Positions 6,544 through 14,219 of a DNA stretch of 16,509 nucleotides are shown one piece after another. Within the stretch, counting starts at the first letter, position 1; each line of letters begins with the position of its first letter. A program made the position numbers and the translations under genes. The stretch comes from CAZDBA01 sp964503615. Its GTDB lineage: Bacteria; Planctomycetota; Planctomycetia; Pirellulales; Pirellulaceae. The notes under the pieces were generated by a model, which was not told the origin of the DNA, searched no databases, and worked only from the letters and a program-made list of their open reading frames with translations. The DNA lies in the NCBI GenBank assembly GCA_964503615.1, contig CAZDBA010000114.1, forward strand, positions 1 through 16,509, read 5' to 3'.

Positions 6544-6845
6544 TGGTCACTTCCATCGTGGGGACTGGGGTCGGCAATTTTTGTATCGAGCACTTTTCCG
6601 GCAATCGCTTTGTCTTTGATCAGGCTGATAATTCCATCCCGCACCGGGTAGATCCAACTTTGCTCCTGATTAATCGCGGCGGCTTCCAGTTTTTCAGAAA
6701 TCGTTTGCCCGGAACGATCGAATAACTGCTGATCGTTTTGCAAGAGGTTAAGTCGCTCGATTTGGTCGGGCTGCAACATCGTTAACCCTGAACCGCTTTC
6801 GGGGCAACGCAGCAACGCCATCATCTCCGGACTAGTAAACGACAT
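6540..6845 (-). CDS. Trm112/UPF0434-like small protein
   Basis: About 101 residues. The N-terminal MMALLRCPESG and the later WIYPVRDGIISLI match the two ends of the small Trm112-type fold (usually LLxILxCPxCxxxL and YPIRDGIPxML). Only one cysteine (Cys14) is present where many family members have a Cys-x2-Cys metal pair, so this copy probably does not bind zinc in the usual way. An insertion of roughly 15-20 residues lies between the two motifs. In bacteria the family is poorly defined; eukaryotic and archaeal Trm112 activates methyltransferases. The ATG at 6845 is preferred; a GTG at 6854 would add three residues. It overlaps the HIT gene by 4 bases. Confidence 0.78.
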   Translation of the reverse strand: MSFTSPEMMALLRCPESGSGLTMLQPDQIERLNLLQNDQQLFDRSGQTISEKLEAAAINQEQSWIYPVRDGIISLIKDKAIAGKVLDTKIADPSPHDGSDQ

Positions 6846-6891
6846 CAGTAGCACAATCTAAATAAACAAAGACGCGGAGAAACCCAAAACG

Positions 6892-6905
6892 CGGCAAAAT
6901 TGCCG
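6892..6905. repeat. Short palindrome in a divergent spacer
   Basis: CGGCAA (6892-6897) and TTGCCG (6900-6905) form perfect 6-bp arms around AA. It lies between the Trm112-like gene (minus) and the coiled-coil protein gene (plus). It could be a small operator; nothing else supports this. Confidence 0.3.
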
Positions 6906-7052
6906 AGCCCCATGATAGCACTTAGTCGTTTTCCGATTCAATGGACGCCGACCACAACAAAACCAAAACATTCGTCTTGTCGAAAAAACTGGCATGTTCT
7001 CAAATCAGGACTACTTGGCTGAACTACCTCAGCCACTCAGAAACATTCTTTC

Positions 7053-7056
7053 GGAG
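7053..7056 (+). promoter_or_regulatory. Shine-Dalgarno that decides the start at 7064
   Basis: GGAG lies 7 bases before the ATG at 7064, and the protein starting there opens with a proper signal peptide. An in-frame upstream ATG at 6941 would bury the signal peptide behind 41 polar residues and is therefore rejected. Confidence 0.65.
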
Positions 7057-7063
7057 CGAAGCG

Positions 7064-8350
7064 ATGACACGGACGTCAAAATTTTGGTCGGCTATTTCCT
7101 GCATGATTGGCCTTAGCTTGTTGGCTTGTCAGCCCGTGATAGCTCAGCAATCTAACGAGCGTCAACTTGGGCCAATATTTGACTCTCTGTCCGATACGAA
7201 AGCGATGCCAGTCGTACCGAAAATCGTTATCGAACAAGAGGAATCGGAATTTGAAACGATGCCGATTGGCCTGCCTGAAGAAACTTATGTTTTCGAAGGC
7301 AAAAGCGACAGTAGCCGCAACGACTGTGAGGGATTCTGGACTGCGATGCCAATGCCTCAAGAAGACTCGAACGACAGTTCAGAGAGTTGCCCCGAATTCG
7401 ATTGTCAAAAGGGAAAATGCTACCCAGCAAGGCAAGGCCTGGAGGCCCAATACACTTCGCTATTTGAAGCTCATGTTGCCAACGCTTTCCTCGATGATAT
7501 GGCTACCTCGGAAACCGACGCAAAGCCGTACCAACATTCTGAAGAGATCGCCGATTTATTGGCCAGCGGTTTAGCCGACCCAAATATCGAACCGGAATCA
7601 CGTCGCACCATCCTTTCGGCGACGATGAAGCTCATGGTACGCAACGCGGAACTTGAGGCTTTGAACCTGCAACAGGAACGAGAGGTTGCCCAGCTACGCG
7701 GCGAGATGACTCGATTGCAAACCTATGCCAATCAAATGGAGGAAGTCAAGAACCTGTTGGGTCCGCTTTACACCGCGCAAAACACCAAGGCACAGGAACA
7801 ATTCAAAAGCCTGCTGACCAACTTACAACTGATCGATCGAACGTTGCGATTGCTCGAAAAGAAGGAACAAAATCAGCAGTTGCAACTGACTCAGCCTCGT
7901 CAGGAGCCGCTCCCAAGCTTGGCACCACACCGCAAAACCAACCCTTACGTGCGACCTGAACGCTGGTCGCGCCTGCCCAACTATGAACAGCCCCAACCTC
8001 GCGAAACTCGTCCGAACCACTCGACGATGAACGAAAACGAAACCAACCCTCGAACCAACCCACAAATCGACCCTCAGATTTTTCGAGCTTCCGCACCACT
8101 GCAACCTGCTCCCCAACGACTGAACCCCAACGAAGTCCAACAGGAACGGTTGCAATTGGAGATCAGGCGGCTGCAAATCCAACTCAATCATCTCAAGGGC
8201 GAAGCGCAAGTGGAACAAGCCGGCTGGGACACCAGTGCTACGTTTTTACCCAGCACTCAGTCGCTACCCAACACACAGGCGCTACCCGGCAACCCACTGA
8301 AACCGGCGCCGCAAATGCTTCGACCGGCCTGGCCTTATCCAACCCGATAA
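7064..8350 (+). CDS. Secreted coiled-coil, Gln/Pro-rich protein of unknown function (428 aa)
   Basis: The N-terminus has a signal peptide (hydrophobic core about residues 8-21). It can be read either as a lipobox LLAC (Cys22) or as signal-peptidase cleavage after VIAQ near residue 28. An acidic region with four cysteines (about 88-119, including ESCPEFDCQKGKC) follows. Next comes a long helical coiled coil (about 185-275) with heptad-like Leu spacing. A Pro/Arg/Asn/Gln-rich low-complexity stretch follows (about 278-355), then a second short coiled coil (about 358-385). The tail is Pro-rich with short PSTQSLPNTQALPGN-type repeats. I do not recognise a family. A structural periplasmic or envelope role is plausible but inferred. 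Its stop is 19 bases from that of the convergent bioD. Confidence 0.8.
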   Translation: MTRTSKFWSAISCMIGLSLLACQPVIAQQSNERQLGPIFDSLSDTKAMPVVPKIVIEQEESEFETMPIGLPEETYVFEGKSDSSRNDCEGFWTAMPMPQEDSNDSSESCPEFDCQKGKCYPARQGLEAQYTSLFEAHVANAFLDDMATSETDAKPYQHSEEIADLLASGLADPNIEPESRRTILSATMKLMVRNAELEALNLQQEREVAQLRGEMTRLQTYANQMEEVKNLLGPLYTAQNTKAQEQFKSLLTNLQLIDRTLRLLEKKEQNQQLQLTQPRQEPLPSLAPHRKTNPYVRPERWSRLPNYEQPQPRETRPNHSTMNENETNPRTNPQIDPQIFRASAPLQPAPQRLNPNEVQQERLQLEIRRLQIQLNHLKGEAQVEQAGWDTSATFLPSTQSLPNTQALPGNPLKPAPQMLRPAWPYPTR

Positions 8351-8369
8351 CGTCCGGGGTTTTACAGGG

Positions 8370-9077
8370 CTATTTAGCCTTAACCATTTCAGAAAGCGCC
8401 CACCAGTCGATTTCCCGATCGAACGTTTCCGCTTGGTAGCGAACTCGCCCTAACACTGGGGCGAGGCTGCGCTGGCTGATCTCTTCTTCGTTCGAATCGA
8501 TACTGATATCACCATCGAACGACTGGGAATCATTTAAAACGATTCCCGCGACATCCATTCCGTCGCGAAAGCAAGATGCGGTAATCATCGTTTGCAGGCT
8601 TTGATTAATCACGCCCAACACATTCGGCGCGACAACGACTAAAGGATACTCAAAGTCGATTGCCAAATCGGCAAAGAATTCGTCTTCGCTGATCGGCGTC
8701 ATTAACCCTCCAGCACCTTCGACGACGACGATATCACACTCGTCGGCCCATTTTGAAATTCCAGAACGAAGCAGTTCTGGATCCAGACGCTTCCCTTCCG
8801 CTTTGGCTGCGAGGTGGGGAGTGAGCGCGACTTTAAAAGTCTGAGGGCAAACGTTTTCCAGTTTCCCGTGTTTGCCCGAGGCCTCCCAAAGCGCTACGGC
8901 ATCTTCGCTTACCAACGACTTGCCATCTGAAACACAGTCGGACGCAGAGGGTTTATAGACACCCACCCGATAGCCTGCTGCACACAAACTTTTTACGATA
9001 AGACATCCGACGTAGGTCTTTCCGATTTCCGTGTCCGTGCCGGTTACGAACAACCCTCGGGTAGGTTTTTTAATCAT
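8370..9077 (-). CDS. bioD: Dethiobiotin synthetase
   Basis: ATP-dependent dethiobiotin synthetase, the penultimate step of biotin synthesis: 7,8-diaminononanoate plus CO2 and ATP give dethiobiotin. At 235 residues it is of normal length. The P-loop GTDTEIGKT (13-21), the substrate-binding YKPSASDC (Lys42), the second nucleotide motif VVVEGAGGLMTP (Glu120) and the VVVAPNVLGVINQS strand (about 147-160) are all intact. The ATG at 9077 has no strong Shine-Dalgarno. No other biotin genes are in the window, so this bioD is not in a classical bioABFCD cluster here. It is divergent from the putrescine genes, with a 101-base spacer. Confidence 0.95.
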   Translation of the reverse strand: MIKKPTRGLFVTGTDTEIGKTYVGCLIVKSLCAAGYRVGVYKPSASDCVSDGKSLVSEDAVALWEASGKHGKLENVCPQTFKVALTPHLAAKAEGKRLDPELLRSGISKWADECDIVVVEGAGGLMTPISEDEFFADLAIDFEYPLVVVAPNVLGVINQSLQTMITASCFRDGMDVAGIVLNDSQSFDGDISIDSNEEEISQRSLAPVLGRVRYQAETFDREIDWWALSEMVKAK

Positions 9078-9178
9078 TGCGTTAAACTACCAATTCAATC
9101 AAATTCGTCCAGCGGTTTTTCGTAAAACGACGAAGATTGCCAAAGCGGAAAATAATCAATTCAAATTTGCGATTGCCG

Positions 9179-10060
9179 ATGAATAGTCCCAAACCATCCA
9201 ACCTGACAAAACTCGGCCTGATTCAGTCGAATTGCCAAGCTGAGCTACAGGTTAATATCGACCGAACGATCGCCAAGATCGAGTCTGCAGCGAAATCAGG
9301 AGCTCAAATTGTTTGCTTGCAAGAATTGTTTTCAAGCCAATATTTTTGCCAAACTCAAAACCACGATAACTTCAAATTGGCAGAGTCGATTCCGGGCCCA
9401 TTAACCGACCGTTTCAGCCAGTTATCGCGCGAATTGGGCATCGTTATCGTTAGCAGCCATTTCGAGCGGCGAGCGGCTGGCGTGTTCCATAACACCGCGG
9501 TCACTTTTGATTCTGACGGTGAAATTGCTGGCATTTATCGAAAAATGCATATCCCTGATGACCCAAATTTCGAGGAAAAGTTCTATTTCACGCCCGGAGA
9601 TTTGGGCTTTAAGTCGGCCAAAACCCATCATGCTAATTTGGGAGTTTGCGTCTGCTGGGACCAATGGTTTCCCGAAGCTGCCCGTTTGACCGCTATGGCT
9701 GGGGCACAAATCTTGATCTACCCGACAGCGATCGGCTGGTTAGCAGACGAAAAAGAAGCCTATGGGGAAAGCCAGCTGGATGCTTGGACTACCATGATGC
9801 GTAGCCATGCAATCGCAAATGGCGTCTTTGTTGTTGCGATCAACCGTGTCGGCAACGAAGATAGTATCGAGTTCTGGGGGGCGTCGTTCGTATGCGATCC
9901 ATACGGTAACATAGTCGCCCGCGCCGCAACCGATACCGAAGAAACTTTAATCGTTGACATCGATCTGACTCAGATCGAAGCAGCAAGAACCTGGTGGCCT
10001 TTTTTGCGAGACCGCAGGATCGACGCCTATCACGATCTCACACGTCGTATGATCGATTAG
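9179..10060 (+). CDS. aguB: N-carbamoylputrescine amidase (nitrilase superfamily)
   Basis: Hydrolyses N-carbamoylputrescine to putrescine, CO2 and ammonia in the cytoplasm. With the ATG at 9179 it has 293 residues, the normal size. The nitrilase-type triad is visible: Glu49 in VCLQELF, Lys122 in YRKMHIPDD and the nucleophile Cys159 in CVCWDQWFPEAAR, the last being characteristic of the AguB branch. The C-terminal TWWPFLRDRRIDAY also fits this branch. A TTG at 9137 would give a 14-residue extension that does not look conserved. The adjacent downstream gene encodes the enzyme that makes its substrate, strongly supporting the assignment. The 51-base gap between them suggests one transcript. Confidence 0.96.
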   Translation: MNSPKPSNLTKLGLIQSNCQAELQVNIDRTIAKIESAAKSGAQIVCLQELFSSQYFCQTQNHDNFKLAESIPGPLTDRFSQLSRELGIVIVSSHFERRAAGVFHNTAVTFDSDGEIAGIYRKMHIPDDPNFEEKFYFTPGDLGFKSAKTHHANLGVCVCWDQWFPEAARLTAMAGAQILIYPTAIGWLADEKEAYGESQLDAWTTMMRSHAIANGVFVVAINRVGNEDSIEFWGASFVCDPYGNIVARAATDTEETLIVDIDLTQIEAARTWWPFLRDRRIDAYHDLTRRMID

Positions 10061-10111
10061 GCTTTGCGGCACTTCGAATTATCGAATTAGACTCTCAATA
10101 GAATAAGAACA

Positions 10112-11206
10112 ATGTCTGACTCAATAGAATCATCCTCTGCAATATCGCTTGCCGAACAGGGCTTTACCATGCCCACAGAATGGCATGCGCATGCTGCAAC
10201 CTGGATGGCTTGGCCACACAATCTGAAGACGTGGCCCAAGAACATAGAGGCCGCTCAGCAGGAGTTTCTTGAACTGGCCGCTGCCATTGCCGATGACGAA
10301 CCAGTAATGTTGATGTGCAGTGGCGAAGCTCAAATTGATCAGTTCCTTTCGATCAACAGCCAACGATCAGAAAAGCTCGGCAATGTCAAAATCGTTGATA
10401 TCCCAACCAACGATGCCTGGGCTCGCGACTACGCACCCACGTTTTTGATCAATTGCGAAACCAACGAACTGTTAGGGTTAGATTGGCGCTACAACGCTTG
10501 GGGCGGCAAGTACCCGCCGTTCGATTTGGACCAAGAGGTGAGCAAACGGATTTGTGAGCACATTGTAAAAGTCAAACCGGAACTTGGTCCCGGCTGCAGC
10601 CACCACAAAATGGAGTTTTGCATCGAAGGTGGCGCGATCGAAATGGGCGCAGGCGGAATGGTCTTGTGCACCAAAAGCTGCGCACTTGCTCAAAATCGCA
10701 ATCGCAATGCGACCGAAGAAAAAATCGAACGCATGTTCTATGACCACTTGGCTGCCACAAGTGTCATCTGGCTGGCCGGCGATGCGATCACAGGTGATGA
10801 CACCGACGGGCATATCGATCAACTGGCTCGCTGCACACCTAGCGGCGCAATTCTGTACGCCTGGTTCGAAGACGAAACCGATCCGCAACATGCTTTGCTG
10901 GAAGGAAACATGAACGATCTGCAGCGTGGTCTGAAACACTTAGGCAAGACCAACGATTTGGTCCCGTTGCCAATCCCGGAACCGATTACATTGCACGGTC
11001 AGCGATTGCCAGCCAGCTATTGCAACTTTTACATCACCAATAAAAAAGTGATCGTTCCCCAATTTGGCCAGCCAACCGACCAAAACGCAATTCGTATTAT
11101 CAGCGAGCATTTTCCTGAGCACGATACGATCGGACTTGAATCAACCAACATCGCCTACGGCCAAGGTTCGTTTCACTGCCTGACTCAGCAACAACCCAAA
11201 GTGTAA
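10112..11206 (+). CDS. aguA: Agmatine deiminase (peptidylarginine deiminase family)
   Basis: Converts agmatine to N-carbamoylputrescine and ammonia, the step before the neighbouring amidase. At 364 residues it is of normal length. Family motifs are present: WPHNLKTWP (34-42), the substrate-site NDAWARDYAPTF (100-111; usually NDxWxRDxGPT), EGGAIEMGAGG (172-182), DDTDGHIDQLARC with the catalytic His234, and the C-terminal GQGSFHCLTQQQP with the nucleophile Cys356. The Ala in place of Gly at DYAPT and the altered EGG segment are small departures from the usual consensus. The binding site before the ATG is weak, suggesting coupling to aguB. The sequence ends 59 bases before the scaffold gap. Confidence 0.96.
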   Translation: MSDSIESSSAISLAEQGFTMPTEWHAHAATWMAWPHNLKTWPKNIEAAQQEFLELAAAIADDEPVMLMCSGEAQIDQFLSINSQRSEKLGNVKIVDIPTNDAWARDYAPTFLINCETNELLGLDWRYNAWGGKYPPFDLDQEVSKRICEHIVKVKPELGPGCSHHKMEFCIEGGAIEMGAGGMVLCTKSCALAQNRNRNATEEKIERMFYDHLAATSVIWLAGDAITGDDTDGHIDQLARCTPSGAILYAWFEDETDPQHALLEGNMNDLQRGLKHLGKTNDLVPLPIPEPITLHGQRLPASYCNFYITNKKVIVPQFGQPTDQNAIRIISEHFPEHDTIGLESTNIAYGQGSFHCLTQQQPKV

Positions 11207-11258
11207 GTGCTTGCTTTGTCCTTTTCCGCTTGTTGAAATCTTGACGGAGCAATAACTC

Positions 11259-11372
11259 CATGCGTNNNNNNNNNNNNNNNNNNNNNNNNNNNNNNNNNNN
11301 NNNNNNNNNNNNNNNNNNNNNNNNNNNNNNNNNNNNNNNNNNNNNNNNNNNNNNNNNNNNNNNNNCATGCGT
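11259..11372. other. Scaffold gap (100 N at 11266-11365) flanked by identical 7-mers
   Basis: Exactly 100 N fill 11266-11365, a common placeholder for a gap of unknown size. The last seven bases before it (CATGCGT, 11259-11265) are the same as the first seven after it (11366-11372). The contigs may really overlap, or a repeat may have broken the assembly. The rest of the stretch between aguA and the methyltransferase (11207-11480) shows no gene or clear terminator. Confidence 0.95.
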
Positions 11373-11480
11373 TCTATATTGCTTGCCTGTTTTTTAGCGT
11401 GTGTTCCATTGTGACCTGCGTAGTCGGAATAAAACGTGACAACAGGAATTAGCAGCGTTCAAACTCGCTTGGCATATCTT

Positions 11481-12293
11481 TCACTCAAGCACAATCTTCG
11501 TTCCCGCCGTTCCCCTTCGCCGCGCTTTGATTCTCACGTATGGGGCCACAAACCTGCTGCGATGACCGAAGCTACCTGGCGGCTCATCAACATCCGCATG
11601 GGTCGGCTCGGTTAGATCTTCGACCACAAAACCGGATCGACACAAACCACCCACGATCTGCTCCCAACGATGAACGTACTCGTAAGTACCCGGCTCTCGA
11701 ATAAGGTTGGTTTCCTCAGTGGGTGTAAGCGGCTGGTCGGTGTAGTACTCGTGAACGATCGGATACGCCCGCCCCGTCTTTGACAAAGGCCGCAAACCGG
11801 TTTGCAAACTGGTCGGTGTTTTGTGTTGGCTGATGTAAAGTCCCCCAGCTCGTGTGACGCGAGCAACCTCGCGATAGACCGCAACGATATCAGGAACGTA
11901 ACAGCTGCTGACTGGGTGAATCACAATATCGAACGAGCTATCTTCCAGCCCCGCCAGCCGATCCATCGAAGCTTTCAAAGTTCGAATCTTGTAGTTCAAT
12001 TCGTGTGCAACTTTTTTGTCTTTTTCCAGCATCGCATCGCTGATATCGACCACCGTGACGATTCCACCGGCAGCTGCATACAGCGGTCCCTGGCGACCAC
12101 CGCCCGCTGCCAAACACAAAACCGTCTTACCGCAAACGCCATCTTCCAACCAACCCGCTGAATCCACAGCCACCAATGCCGCTTGGGGTGATTCCAAATC
12201 GGATTGCCGCGCGGGGCGTGCCAGACGATGCTCGCCACGCGCCATGCGATCCCAAGCCTCCTCGTTAGCCCGCCGATAGTTCTCTGAGTTCAA
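11481..12293 (-). CDS. SAM-dependent class I methyltransferase
   Basis: A 270-residue Rossmann-fold methyltransferase of the Methyltransf_11 type. Motif I is VLCLAAGGGRQG (58-70), the acidic residue at the end of strand 2 is Asp83 in VVDISDAML, and the motif near the strand 4 region is SFDIVIHPVSSCYV (120-133). Next come a VARVTRAGGLYISQHK strand/helix and a C-terminal substrate region with a GTYEYVHRW stretch. The substrate is not evident. An in-frame stop lies four codons upstream of a TTG at 12293, and no ATG occurs before codon 17. The conserved-looking NEEAWDRMARGEHRLARP region needs the TTG start. The gene is divergent from the membrane hydrolase gene. Confidence 0.88.
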   Translation of the reverse strand: MNSENYRRANEEAWDRMARGEHRLARPARQSDLESPQAALVAVDSAGWLEDGVCGKTVLCLAAGGGRQGPLYAAAGGIVTVVDISDAMLEKDKKVAHELNYKIRTLKASMDRLAGLEDSSFDIVIHPVSSCYVPDIVAVYREVARVTRAGGLYISQHKTPTSLQTGLRPLSKTGRAYPIVHEYYTDQPLTPTEETNLIREPGTYEYVHRWEQIVGGLCRSGFVVEDLTEPTHADVDEPPGSFGHRSRFVAPYVRIKARRRGTAGTKIVLE

Positions 12294-12331
12294 AGTTGTG
12301 TCTCACTAATGTCCAAAAGAAGTCCTATTCA

Positions 12332-12346
12332 GTACAAATTTTGTAC
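12332..12346. promoter_or_regulatory. 15-bp palindrome, candidate operator in a divergent promoter region
   Basis: GTACAAA-T-TTTGTAC is a perfect palindrome with 7-bp arms. It lies in the 191-base spacer between the methyltransferase (minus) and the hydrolase (plus), 39 bases upstream of the TTG. A weak minus-strand promoter TTGGCA (12358-12353), 16 bases, TGTACT (12336-12331) would place the palindrome over its spacer and -10, as a repressor site would be. No regulator gene is adjacent. Confidence 0.45.
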
Positions 12347-12484
12347 AAGGATTGCCAAACCAGCTCTAAATTGCAAACAAACTATCTTATCGTCCGATTG
12401 GCATAGCATTCGCATCTCATTCTCAAAAGATGTACTTTGTTCATTGCCGTTTTCGTTTTAACTTAAACTGACCGGAAGATTGAA

Positions 12485-13414
12485 ATGCGATTAAAACAGA
12501 TTATTCGATGTATCGTTTGGTCGATCTCGATTCTGCTCGTGATCTTCTTAGTGGGTGACTTTGCATACTCGCGTTACGTTGCCAGAAAGCTGGATCGGTG
12601 GGAGAAAACGGTAGAGCGAGATGAAAACGGCGTTATGAACGGATGCCAAGCGTACTCGCTCAGTCCCCCGCAGCCCAGCGAGGTCGTTGTACTTTTGGTC
12701 CATGGTATCAACGACACGCCGTATTGTTGGCGCAAACTGGCTCCCGAGCTTGGCAAAACTGTACATGTTCGGGCAATGCGGATGCCAGGTTTTGGTGAGC
12801 CCCTACCCGTTTGTGCGGAAAAGCGAGCAGAGGATTGGATCGCGGCAGTAAAAACAGAAGTCCAAACGCTTCGTGAAAAACACAAGCAAGTCTACGTGGT
12901 CGCTCACTCTTTGGGCGGCGCGGTCACCATTCAAACTTTGCTGCGTGAGGGCGAAGCCCAAGAAGAATTTTTAGACGGTATCGTCCTTTTGGCACCTGCG
13001 ATCGAAGTCTCCAATCGTCGCAGTCCGATTCTGCCAACTCGATTCTGGCATCGCTTCGGCGGTCTACTGGTGTTCACGAAAACCACTTACAATCCGTTTG
13101 GAAACGATACCAAAGATCCGTCCGAACAGGAGGCGCCGAATCGAGTCCGTTTCTGCTCACGAACCACGGTGGACGAAACGTTTAAGCTGATTGACGAGAA
13201 TCGTGGCCGCGAATCGGAGATCCGGCTCCCCGTTCTCTTGGTGCTTTCCGACCAGGACAACGTTAACGACCACGAGGCGAGTGCGGTCTGGTTTAAAAAG
13301 ATCTCATCCGATCGAAAAGAAACGCACTGGCAAAACAGCTCTGGCCACGCGCTGCAATACGATTTAGGCTGGGACACCGTTGCACGGAAGATCAGTGAGT
13401 TTGTGCAGCCTTGA
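12485..13414 (+). CDS. Membrane-anchored alpha/beta hydrolase, lysophospholipase-like
   Basis: A 309-residue protein. Residues 8-24 form a single hydrophobic anchor with little room for cleavage, so the catalytic domain probably sits outside the cytoplasmic membrane. The hydrolase core begins VVVLLVHGINDTPYCW (67-82), with the oxyanion region at HGIND. The nucleophile is Ser142 in VAHSLGGA, the acid is Asp256 or Asp258 in LLVLSDQDNVND, and the catalytic His288 is in NSSGHALQYD. The fold fits serine hydrolases of the S33/lysophospholipase type; substrate unknown. A GGAAG element 8 bases upstream supports the ATG. The 3' end overlaps the start of the thioesterase gene, suggesting an operon acting on acyl compounds (inference). 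Confidence 0.88.
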   Translation: MRLKQIIRCIVWSISILLVIFLVGDFAYSRYVARKLDRWEKTVERDENGVMNGCQAYSLSPPQPSEVVVLLVHGINDTPYCWRKLAPELGKTVHVRAMRMPGFGEPLPVCAEKRAEDWIAAVKTEVQTLREKHKQVYVVAHSLGGAVTIQTLLREGEAQEEFLDGIVLLAPAIEVSNRRSPILPTRFWHRFGGLLVFTKTTYNPFGNDTKDPSEQEAPNRVRFCSRTTVDETFKLIDENRGRESEIRLPVLLVLSDQDNVNDHEASAVWFKKISSDRKETHWQNSSGHALQYDLGWDTVARKISEFVQP

Positions 13415-13892
13415 ATCTACCCAACAAACAAAAGCTACTTTGAATTCCATTTCGCAACCAACCAACGAGATTACTTTCCAGTTCCCACGACAGGTGCGTT
13501 GGCGAGACACGGACGCAAGTGGGTTTGCGCACATGGCGGCCTACATCAACTGGATGGAAGAAACCGAGTACGCTTTTCTTCGCGCACGAGGATTGAGCGT
13601 TGTGCTTTCGGACGACAAAGGACGAATCGGGTTCCCGCGTTGGGAAAGTGAATTGGAGATCCTTACTCCGGTGACTTTGGATGAAGAGCTATTGGTTTCG
13701 TTGCGGTTAAGCCGGTTGGATGGCAAGCTCATTAGTTATCACTTCGAAACCATTCGGGTCGCAGACAAGGCGTTGGTCGCTGTGGGTCAGTTCACACTCG
13801 CATGTTGCCGGTTTCCCGATGCCGATTTGCCGTACGCGATTCTGATCCCCGAATGGATCGAAGAAAAACTATTGAATTCCTCGGAAGCGTAG
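13395..13892 (+). CDS. Hotdog-fold acyl-CoA thioesterase (4HBT/YbgC type)
   Basis: A hotdog domain of the 4-hydroxybenzoyl-CoA thioesterase family. The active-site signature VRWRDTDASGFAHMAAYINW matches the usual D-x-D-x3-G-x2-x5-Y-x-W pattern, with the catalytic Asp in RDTD. A second strand block with FPRWESELEI follows. The product hydrolyses acyl-CoA thioesters; the acyl group is unknown. No ATG precedes the catalytic region, so the start is non-standard. I prefer GTG at 13395, which has GGAAG 4 bases before it and overlaps the hydrolase gene by 20 bases. TTG at 13380 or 13440 are alternatives. The coupling to the preceding hydrolase suggests joint expression. Confidence 0.87.
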   Translation: MSLCSLESTQQTKATLNSISQPTNEITFQFPRQVRWRDTDASGFAHMAAYINWMEETEYAFLRARGLSVVLSDDKGRIGFPRWESELEILTPVTLDEELLVSLRLSRLDGKLISYHFETIRVADKALVAVGQFTLACCRFPDADLPYAILIPEWIEEKLLNSSEA

Positions 13893-13976
13893 CTGCGCCC
13901 GCCCTGATGGACAACGATGCCGGTTCATGTATTGGACGAACGCAGCTACAGAGAACATTTGTTTATTTCCTTGCCG

Positions 13977-14219
13977 TTATTCGAACCAGGTAAAAGTGGC
14001 TTGCGTCGCGCGATCGGTTTTCATTTCGGCCACGGGAACTCCAACGGCACCCGCTGTTTTTCGCTTGGTCCGGCTCTTTTGTTGCCGTAGCTCGTCCTGG
14101 ATCTCGTATTGCTTGATCAGCAGCTCCACCAATCGTGAAACGGGTTGAACACCGGTCGCACGAGGCTTGGCAGCAGTCAAGTTTGGATAAAAATCTCGAT
14201 CGTCAGCACGTTTGATCAT
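13977..14219 (-). CDS. Small protein of unknown function (80 aa)
   Basis: A short ORF with the look of a real gene. The ATG at 14219 has AAGGGA 5-6 bases upstream, and the protein has a clear amphipathic helix (PVSRLVELLIKQYEIQDELR, about 26-45) followed by a basic QQKSRTKRK stretch. The N-terminal segment FYPNLTAAKPRATGVQPVSR is also plausible as conserved sequence. I do not recognise the family; the helix plus basic tail could bind nucleic acid or a partner protein, which is speculative. It stands alone between the thioesterase (convergent, 84-base spacer) and the molybdopterin enzyme (divergent). Confidence 0.6.
   Translation of the reverse strand: MIKRADDRDFYPNLTAAKPRATGVQPVSRLVELLIKQYEIQDELRQQKSRTKRKTAGAVGVPVAEMKTDRATQATFTWFE

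Noticed and set aside
6941..7063. 41-codon N-terminal extension of the coiled-coil protein
   Set aside because: It would place polar residues before a clear signal peptide, and a GGAG binding site marks the ATG at 7064.
7803..8218. Two long minus-strand ORFs opposite the coiled-coil gene
   Set aside because: They mirror a Gln/Pro-rich low-complexity coding strand, a common cause of long antisense frames. No binding site or motif is seen.
8368..8382. GGCT-ATTT-AGCC hairpin at the convergent ends of the coiled-coil gene and bioD as a bidirectional terminator
   Set aside because: The stem is only 4-5 bp, lies inside the 3' end of bioD and has no T-run on either side.
13889..13949. Perfect 9-bp inverted repeat GTAGCTGCG / CGCAGCTAC after the thioesterase gene
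   Set aside because: The arms are 43 bases apart with no T-run and one arm is within the coding end. Too weak to call a terminator or site.
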